From: Gloeophyllum trabeum ATCC 11539
Taxonomy: Eukaryota; Basidiomycota; Agaricomycetes; Gloeophyllales; Gloeophyllaceae
NCBI RefSeq assembly: GCF_000344685.1
Contig: NW_006920422.1
Location: 753,940 to 817,939 of the forward strand
Length of the DNA: 64,000 bases
Reading direction: 5' to 3'
Part shown: piece after piece, positions 56,791 to 64,000 of the stretch
How the letters are laid out: the number at the start of each line of letters is the position of its first letter
How positions within the stretch are numbered: position 1 is the first letter of the stretch
The notes under the pieces: model-generated
Seen by the model: the letters and a program-made list of their open reading frames with translations, nothing else
Told to the model about the DNA's origin: nothing
Databases searched by the model: none
Made by a program: the position numbers and the translations under genes

Positions 56791-57492
56791 ATGTCGCCTT
56801 CCTACACTGAAGCCACCGCAGTCCAAGCGGGCCGCAACGATGTCCAAGCTGTCGATCAGCCTGGTGGGGTTGCCGACGCTCGGGTTGCGACGGACGAGAG
56901 CAAGGCAGACACGGAGGCTCGTCCTGCGACGCAGTTGTCCCTTCCGAATACCAGCTCGCCTAACCGTAGCGGCGAGGTTCTGCAGCCCACTTCTGCCCCT
57001 CCTGCCGTAGCCACGCTCCATAACAAGGCAGGCAAGAGCATCCCAGATAGCGTGCCTTTGACGAGCGGCGGTGATCCCCAGACCGATGGGTAGGTCACCC
57101 TGCCCGGTCGTCGACTTGTCCCTGGGCTGATGAGCTTGTCGCAGTACCTGGAAGCCGTCAGCAGAGACTCAAGAGAATATCTCCCGCGAAGACTTACGAA
57201 CGGACAGCAGCGGGGTGTTGATTGGGGCATCCGCTGGCAGTGCTTCAGCCTTATCAATCCCTATGTAAGTTGCAAGGATCTTGCGCGACAACTGGCCTTA
57301 ACGTACTTGATGTTGGACAGTCCTGCTCAGGAACAGCCTTCCTTCTTCGGAGGGCCGTACAGACCGAGGGGCCCTTTATCTCCCCCTGTGAAGGGAGGGC
57401 AGCCCAAACCTGCGGACACCAAGTCGAAGCCCAAACCAGCGGACACCAAGTCGAAGCCCAAACCTGCGGACACCAAGTCGAAGCCTGAATAA
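56791..57492 (+). CDS. Tandem paralogue 2: Pro-rich protein with KPADTKSKP repeats
   Basis: Function unknown. Exon 1 begins MSPSYTEATAVQAGRNDVQA and ends GGDPQTDG with a phase-2 donor (GTAGGT). Exon 2 reads TWKPSAETQENISREDLRTD, SSGVLIGASAGSASALSIP. After a GTAAGT intron the last exon is PAQEQPSFFGGPYRPRGPLS, PPVKGGQPKPADTKSKPKPA, and a stop after the third KPADTKSKP/E unit. The three nine-residue repeats arise from 27-base direct repeats at about 57406-57486. No signal peptide or TM helix; probably disordered. Same gene structure and C-terminal motif as the gene at 54949. Confidence 0.65.
57406..57486. repeat. Three tandem 27-bp units in coding sequence
   Basis: The unit CCCAAACCTGCGGACACCAA followed by GTCGAAG occurs three times nearly identically, one copy having CCAGCG for CCTGCG. 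It encodes PKPADTKSK repeats at the C-terminus of tandem paralogue 2. Confidence 0.92.
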
Positions 57493-59264
57493 CGGAGCAA
57501 CAATAGTACCGCGGCTGACTTGACAATTCGCAGCGTCAGGCATTGCCAATTGTTGGTAGATATACAGCATCCAGGATCCCGTTTTCATGTTGTTTCGTTT
57601 GTTTGTTCGTCTTCCCCATGCGCTTTATCAGGGAACAGTAATACCAGTATGACCTTGATCAGCATACTGCATTGACGGGTGTGGCGTCACGATCAGCGCT
57701 CATACGTTGTAAAGACTCGATGAGACGTCCTCCAGAGCGCATACAATAGCATTAGCGAGTAGACAGGGTCGAGGCTTGATATCGCGAGTGTAAAGGCAGC
57801 GGTATGGACCATCTTCATCCAAGCTGAGGCCAATGTATACCTGAAGCATGCAAGTACTGTGGGAAAGCGTCATCATGAGAAAAGCATGCAACAGATGGTT
57901 CGAAGCCGCGGGTCAGTCTCAGACGGGCGGTGGTAAGCGCCCGACAAAGACAGCCAAGGAGCCGAGCAACTACGTACAGTATTTCATTCGAGGCTGAATG
58001 TCTGTACATTAATATTATGGTCTTCTAAAAGGCGCCGGTCGACCGTTCTGTGGCAAATATTCCCTGGAACCGTTATAGATGGCCCTCAAAGCGCTGGATG
58101 ACAAATGGGTCGGCGTTGGATAACATCAGTATGGCTCCATCCGAGTGGCAGGCGCGGTATCTGATACCCATGATATTTCAGGTTACATTCGACTGGGCGC
58201 CAGCTGTGGAGCTTAAAGACCGCGGTGCTTTCCATTGCTCACTGGCATAGCCAAGCCTTATACGAAGACTAGCTGTAATCGGAGAATGCAGGCGAGCGGA
58301 CAGAACAACCTCATTTCGCCGGGGCAGGGTCAGAAGAGGTGTGTCTTCTGGACTCACATCGATGCTGGGATGCCTGGGATGGGAGATCCAAGGATGGAAT
58401 ACTCATTTGGATGAAATAGCGCAAGTCCGGATGCGGAGGAGGCTCTGCACGATAAGTCGCATCTTGCACCTGAGTAAGTCCTAGCTGCCGAATCACTGCG
58501 AGATATCACGCTTCCTGATCGTCTGCCATCTTATCAGGCCAGCAAAAGCTGCGGACGCCCCCCGTTCGCCGACCAGTTCTCCCAAAGTTGGGTCTCATGA
58601 GCTGCCAACGTGAGTAGACCCCGTGTGACATACCAGCTATCTCGTACTGAAGTCTCTGCATAATCAGCGGAACATCAGAGCATGACGCGGCCAATGCACC
58701 TCCCAAACCGATGTACAGGCCAAGAGCACCCATTAAGAAGCCCATTACGTCCGGGAAACCCAAGGGTGCCTGACCTGGAGACAGAGCCTCTACCGCGCAA
58801 GATGTTACCGCGTATGAATGTACGATAGTTGGAATCTTGGACATCAATTCTTCGATCCGAATGCCACAGTTGCTAATTCAGTCGTCTTTATAAAGTGTGC
58901 GGCTCCCAGTCGGTATTTTATCCTAAACCCTTCGCTATAAGCGTTTCTTCTCGGGCGATTTTGCGACTGAGAGGACGCCGCGCCTAGCTCTCAGAGATGC
59001 TATGTGGGAATGTCAGGAAGCTCGAGAATGGGCTCGTGAGTCCTGAGCGCAACACGATGGATACCTTCTACAAGGGACAAATACCCTTATTGCTACACCC
59101 AGCAATATGAGAATGACTGGCATCGGTGTTATACTGTGCGAATAATATATAAATACTACCAGCACCACTCACGACTTGACTGATACAAATACTCAGCAAT
59201 ACATCGAGCGTAAGATGACAGATCATAGGGTATGTGAATAGGCAGGCAAAGGCCCGCGATGCGT
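57493..59264. other. Gene-poor stretch with small unassigned frames
   Basis: About 1.8 kb. A minus frame at 58506-58847 (113 codons) has a Gly-rich hydrophobic stretch (GFLMGALGLYIGLGGALAAS), and another at 57700-57891 is short. Neither has a family I know or clear splice partners, so neither is called as a gene. A TATATAAATA box lies near 59147. Confidence 0.35.
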
Positions 59265-60143
59265 CTACTGTTTGATGGAGCCACCGAAGAAATCTATGGC
59301 AATTGCCGTTCTTTCGTTAACGACAAGCAGGGCAATATAGGCACATAACTTACAGTATTTTGATGTGTATTTCACCGAGTGTACAGTAGTGTCACTGGGG
59401 GAGCACTGGGGGACAGGATAGATCATGATATGTCTGGACAGACCGTCCTAACATAAGACTCACCGATCCGGGCAACTGACCACCGACAGTATTCACGCGG
59501 TAAACGCTCGTCGCCAGATTGCCCTGGACGACTTTCAGCTGGAGCCAGTCGACATTCGCCGCCCCATCGGGCGACGCGAGGTTGCCGGTCCTCGCGCCGA
59601 TGGCGAAGGCGTTAGGATTGCCGGCGTACGCGGCTGAGGTGAAGTCCCACTTGGGGGACGTGCCCGAGCCGGTGATCGGGTTGGGCACGAAATAGTGCTG
59701 GCCGAGGACGACTTTGACGGGCATGTTGCTTAGCATGGCGATGACCTCCTGAGCGGTCAGAGACGCGGGGGCATGCTCCCAAGCAGTGTAGGCCGTATTT
59801 TGGATAGAAGCGAAGGCGGGCATGTTATACAGGCATGAGATGTCGAATACCTCTGCCACAGCTCCGATATTACTGCAAGATAGGGTCAGCTATGTGGTCA
59901 GAGGGCGGCCGTTTGTCGTAATACATACGTGTAAGTACCCGCAGATGAGCAGGTGTAGTTTTGTACGCCGACGCCAAGGGCAATGAAAGACGGAGCCCCG
60001 GTAGCTGGGGTCAACTGGCTCTGGTTCGAAGGGAGGGGTAAGGTCGCCGAAGAAATATCGCAGGCAGCGTATTGACCAGGTGCAGCGAATACGCCCGATG
60101 TAACGGCCAAGACGGTCAAAGCGAACTTGAGAAGCGTCATCAT
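59265..60143 (-). CDS. Secreted DUF3455 protein, copy 1 (malate-dehydrogenase-named fungal family)
   Basis: Extracellular protein of unknown role; homologues are often misnamed malate dehydrogenase. The signal peptide is MMTLLKFALTVLAVTSGVFA before APGQYAACDI. Exon 1 continues PATGAPSFIALGVGVQNYTC, SSAGTYT, with a GTATGT donor. Exon 2 reads NIGAVAEVFDISCLYNMPAF, VVLGQHYFVPNPITGSGTSP, KWDFTSAAYAGNPNAFAIGA and VDWLQLKVVQGNLATSVYRV, NTVGGQLPGS. Two more short exons give CSPSDTTVHSVKYTSKY and FFGGSIKQ, stop at 59265. All family blocks are present. A close paralogue lies 1.9 kb to the right on the same strand. Confidence 0.85.
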
Positions 60144-62044
60144 TTAGGCAGGCAGTTGGAAGGAGTGAAATGAAAGTGAATGTGAGGAACAAGCAGCAAA
60201 CAAAGGGGAAGGTAAGTGAGTCCTTACTCAGAGAGCAAGGTCCTCGTATTTAACATGCTGGGCTCAGGGCGGTAGCGCACAAAGACTTTTTGATGGCATC
60301 CCGCTGCAAGAAAAGAGGGATTATTAGAGTGATAGACGAGCCCGAGAGGTCCACTACCGGTTAGCTCGTGATGGAGTGAGGGCGATCACTCCGTTAAGCT
60401 TTGAAATGATGTACGCACCTCCGGGGGCTTTCTCAATCACCATAACGATGCGAGAGACCATACCCTCCACAGCCTTAGTGCAGGGAGGGCAAACGTCATC
60501 CTGGCAGAGTAAGCGGCATATGAATTTCTGTGGTTCGGGATATCTATCCAGAGCTATGGGCGTTTGTGGGTAACGGCACGAGCTCCTTTGACAGCCTTTA
60601 ATTTTGATCTCGTAACTTAAACATGCATCGGTGTCATGTCACCGCACCAGCACATGCGAGGTCAAGAGGACGAACGGCCGATTGCCTAACGCGAGGCCAA
60701 TATACGAGCAAGCACGTACTAGTACATATATGGTCTGTTGCTCAATAGGTTCGTGATCGCGGCGGTTGTGGCAGTGGTCCTGATGCAGGCACGCTTCATC
60801 TCAAACTGTAGCGCGGCCGATCTTACATACCAGATTCCATATTAATATTCATCCTCCGGCACTTGCTCTCCTCCAGCTCGTGTGATGTTGGAAGGATGCC
60901 AATCCTAAGGACTCGAAGTTCGAAGGTCAGTTGTACAAGAAGTACTAGGACGGGCCGTACCTTCCTAGAGTAAATCTCAGGCTCAGAGTAGTGAGCCTGA
61001 GCCCGATGATCACATCCCGATCAATATTTTGTATGTTGCCCGCTGTGGACGGTCCTGATCCAGGCACCCGGAGTCAGTCTACGCATTTCTACCACCTCGG
61101 TCTCCACTGCACAACGAAATGAGATGAACCAGACACTTCCTCCCTGTTTAACGTGTTATCCAACGTCGACCACTGCCTACAGTCTGAGTACTAGTGCTCA
61201 GAATCGTCCCGACTAATGCACGGACGCCCTTATAATTACATTCACGGCATTGCGACGTAGGTGAGCTGAAAGTTTGCATCAGTATTGATTTGGGAGACAA
61301 AACATCGCTGAATGATCAGGAATGCGTGGAAGGTCGTGGCTCTTCCCTGGCTGCACCAAAACTTGTGCTCATTGGAGCGTCCCTACCTATAGACAGGATT
61401 GTTCGCCCATCTACTGGATATTGAGGAGACGCCGTTTACAAGTCTACAGCGTCCCGAGGTTTCCCCGGACTATTGGCCATTCTACGTGCCAGGTGAGAAA
61501 ACAATCGGACCACTAGGCCGAGTGCCACATATTATCACACCTGCGAGCAGTGCCCTTTGCTATAGCGTCGTACGACCCGTCTTAAAGGAAGTCCTACAAT
61601 AACTCGAATTTGATGGACAGCAGAAGCCCGAGTAACAGGGTAGCGGTATCTCCTAGAAGATATTCGTTAGTCTCACAGAACCGCCGGTACTGTAGTGCAT
61701 TCTCCAGATCACTGGGTTTCATTCATGATCAACGAAGTGAGCACAGGAATGCAATAGTGTCCAAGATTAGTGTTCTGGAAGTACAGTCTTTAAAGCTACA
61801 TCCGTCCATGTTAAGAACATCCGTCCGTATGCGAACCTGTTTTCCCACTAATGCACCGACGACCCATAGAACCCTACGTAACGAAGAAGCGGTTACGTTC
61901 AACATCAGCGAATCCAGAGAAAGACGTGATCAGCTTCGACTCACAATACTGCGACGTATACCTGACAGATAGAAGCGGCGAACCGGGGGCGCACTAATTT
62001 AGCACCGTTGAACATCAGCAAAAATAGCGCATTCTCTCAAAATT
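60144..62044. other. Spacer between DUF3455 paralogues
   Basis: About 1.9 kb. A plus frame at 61399-61602 (DYWPFYVPGEKTIGPLGRVP) has a protein-like composition but no partner exons or family. CGCTGATGTTgAACG-like sequence occurs twice on the minus strand, near 61905 and 62010. Nothing else was recognised. Confidence 0.35.
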
Positions 62045-62725
62045 TCAGCAACGCACCGACGCAGGCGGTTGCCCGCCCCTTGTCTGGGTGCGGTACACGA
62101 CAGTCGCCAAATCCCCCTGAACGACGTTCAGCTGCACCCAATCGATGTCCGCCGGCCCCGTCGGCGCGGGCAGGTCGCCCACGCGCGCGCCGATCGCGTA
62201 CGCGTCGGAGTGGCCCTTCAGACGCGCGGAGGTGAAGTCCCATTTGGGGCTGACGCCTGATCCGGCGGGGTTGGGCACGTAGTAGTGCTGGCCGAGCACG
62301 ACCGGATCCCCCGAGAAGGCGGATATCAGCTCGAGCGGGATGACAGACGCGGGCGTGATGTTCCATGCCGCGAAAGTGATGTTGGGGATGGTGTTGAAGA
62401 GTGGGGTGTTGTAGAGGCAGGAGATGTCAAAGAGGTCTGCGACGGCGCCGACGTTACTTGTGGTGGCATGAACAACTTCAGTGCCATTCGATATGGAGTC
62501 AGAAGCAGAGACCTACATCCAGGTCGAGGTATTCGAGCAGGTGTAATTCTGCACACCGACACCGAGAGCGACATAGCTCAAGGTCGCATTCGGTGGCGTG
62601 AGGTGCGTCTGATTCGCGGGCAGAGTCAACACAATGTCGGAAACATTGCAGCTGAGAGGTGGGGCAGCCTGCGAAACAGCAACGGACGCGGCAGCGACGC
62701 CATACACCATGGGGATGACCTTCAT
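62045..62725 (-). CDS. Secreted DUF3455 protein, copy 2 (C-terminus apparently shortened)
   Basis: Paralogue of the gene at 59265-60143. It starts MKVIPMVYGVAAASVAVSQA with a likely signal peptide, then LSCNVSDIVLTLPANQTHLT and LSYVALGVGVQNYTCSNTS. An intron (GTAGGT donor near 62514) leads to NVGAVADLFDISCLYNTPLF, VVLGQHYYVPNPAGSGVSPK, WDFTSARLKGHSDAYAIGAR, VDWVQLNVVQGDLATVVYRT-like DIDWVQLNVVQGDLATVVYR and TQTRGGQPPAS. The frame stops at 62045. The VKY...Y(F/W)F end present in copy 1 was not found downstream, so the gene is either truncated or has a far, unseen last exon. Confidence 0.75.
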
Positions 62726-63770
62726 TGTGGCGAGTGAGGGCAGGAGAGAGCTCGAACACGTCGACAGTATGTCGCAACAAGGGTGCGCCTTTTATATCCA
62801 GATCCTTGGTTGAAATGAGTGGTGAATGGCTGGGAGGCCAAAAATAGCGTCGAACGAGATGAGAATTATCGAACCTGTCGGAGGTCGCCACTGATAAATT
62901 CGGGAACGAAGGACGCTAGCGGTGATGGCGGATATGCGCGCCGGAAATAGAGCATCGCGTTGCACGATACCGAGCGGGCAGACCCTAGCAGATGACCGGG
63001 TCCGCCAGGATGGCCGGGGTGATGCATAGTAAAACACCAGCAGGTTACATGCTGGAGCACAGGAGAGCAACCTAACGGGAAGGCTGTGTTCGATCCCCAT
63101 TCTGCGACAAGCCGGGATATGTCGCAATACGCCTCGTTCAATTGCATGAAAACCCTAGACACGGAGAAACCATGTCGGACAGTCAAGGCACCCATTAGAT
63201 AGAGGACAGTATGATATTCCGCCAAGACTGTCGACGCCCACTGTATCGCCGCATTCAGGTCTTTCAGGAAGCCGACGCAGTACGCAAAGGCGTATTCACT
63301 CGAATGTTGTCGCCCTGAAGCTGGGTTCGTCCCGGTCATCCTCATGACTGAGATTGCGGGTAGATGAATGGGATCCAATTCGAGAGACTCTTGGCGGCAT
63401 GGTCGCAGAAGCCAGAGGGAGCTGAAGCTGAAGGTTATAGATTGCAGTTGATGCTCGGGAGGTCCTAAGTTCCGCTGGCATTCCTCTGACCTGCAGTCAT
63501 GTCAGGAGATTCATAGGACCCGCAGCCGACCTACACGGGTTGCTGACAGTCTTCGCACCAGTGCACTAGTAGCCGTACCGTATCCAGGGTTAGATTTCGA
63601 TCCTACCATGCGTTCCTCCTGTGAAGTTCACTACAGTCGTTTGCATATGAAACCGAAAATCGGGTTTCCATGAGCATTGTTTGTTCGAGCCAAATATACC
63701 CATATGCAGTAATGCGAGATGGCTTCTTGTGACTGTGTGACTCTGTAGACTGCAGCCCGCCCTCAGGCTG
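62726..63770. other. Intergenic region right of DUF3455 copy 2
   Basis: About 1 kb. A minus frame at 62866-63378 (170 codons) includes SEYAFAYCVGFLKDLNAAIQ and is unassigned; it is longer than most chance frames here, but no family or exon partners were seen. Confidence 0.35.
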
Positions 63771-64000
63771 ACAAACTGCATGTGCTGTGTAGTCTGTTGT
63801 AGACTCGATCTCGTAGCTCATCAAGGTAGATAGCAGGCTCTCCCTCAATAACTGATCGCACGAAGTTCATATCCTGCATGTCCAGAGTGCGCGGCCGGCC
63901 TCGAGGTCTAGCATTCGGGTTGATGACTGTGCCGTATTCCGTGTAGAGTCGGAGAACTTCGAAGACTGTGCTTATGCTGCATCCCGCAAGCTCAGAAATC
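63771..64000 (-). pseudogene. Broken Tc1/mariner-like transposase, N-terminal HTH fragment (runs off window)
   Basis: Read from the window edge leftward: ISELAGCSISTVFEVLRLYT, EYGTVINPNARPRGRPRTLD, MQDMNFVRSVIEGEPAIYLD and ELRDRVYNRLHSTCSLSA, stop. This is the helix-turn-helix plus the (R)PRGRPR...D..D..F......P..YLDE stretch that precedes the DDE catalytic domain in Tc1/mariner-like transposases common in basidiomycetes. The frame stops right after the HTH region and no catalytic DDE segment follows to the left, so the copy is truncated. The start of the gene lies outside the window. Confidence 0.7.

Noticed and set aside
61399..61602. Plus-strand frame FAHLLDIEETPFTSLQRPEV onward between the DUF3455 paralogues
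   Set aside because: The composition looks protein-like, but there is no family, no start context and no exon to join. It is too short to call.

Overview
The window is nuclear DNA from a filamentous basidiomycete, most likely an Agaricomycete. Genes are dense and broken by many introns of about 45-65 bases with GT(A/G)NGT...YAG borders. Several families are typical of mushroom-forming fungi: an NRPS-like A-T-R adenylate-forming reductase, a P450 whose I-helix lacks the usual acid, a WW-like/transmembrane family and secreted DUF3455 proteins. All intron-containing gene models below were assembled by eye from reading frame, splice signals and remembered family conservation. No alignment was run.

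Left half (1-24,000) is ordinary, conserved, gene-rich sequence. It starts inside a parvulin PPIase (PIN4 type), which converges on PIG-S of the GPI transamidase. Next come an SNT1/NCOR-like SANT corepressor, the A-T-R reductase, the GID/CTLH ligase subunit FYV10/MAEA, a PAQR/hemolysin-III membrane protein, a cytochrome P450, RRG9/neugrin, a coactosin-like ADF-H protein, a GNAT acetyltransferase and nascent-polypeptide-associated complex beta. Four gene pairs share short divergent promoters of about 215-320 bases: PIG-S/SNT1, RRG9/coactosin, GNAT/NAC-beta and COPA/XPG.

The block at 24,000-30,000 has no recognisable gene. It is a repeat island with two diverged copies of a ~1.4 kb repeat. The second copy is split by a 1,661-bp element with ~105-bp terminal inverted repeats and an 8-bp target duplication. 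The first copy shows the same site empty, so the nested insertion can be read directly.

From 31,000 to 51,300 conserved genes return: a long Pro/Gln-rich protein with three C-terminal LIM domains, a divergent MFS transporter, a small unknown coiled-coil protein, coatomer alpha (COPA), a complete XPG/Rad2-family nuclease, an Afi1/MesA-type DENN/SPA polarity protein and a WW-like multi-TM protein.

The right end (51,300-64,000) is gene-poor and lineage-specific. It holds a small array of related Pro/Lys-rich short proteins (two clear tandem paralogues plus a probable third) that share a promoter motif, a tandem pair of secreted DUF3455 proteins, and a broken Tc1/mariner-like transposase at the edge. 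The core genes cover trafficking, ubiquitin ligation, chromatin and mitochondria and show no common pathway. The A-T-R enzyme and the P450 are separated by unrelated housekeeping genes, so there is no convincing biosynthetic cluster.
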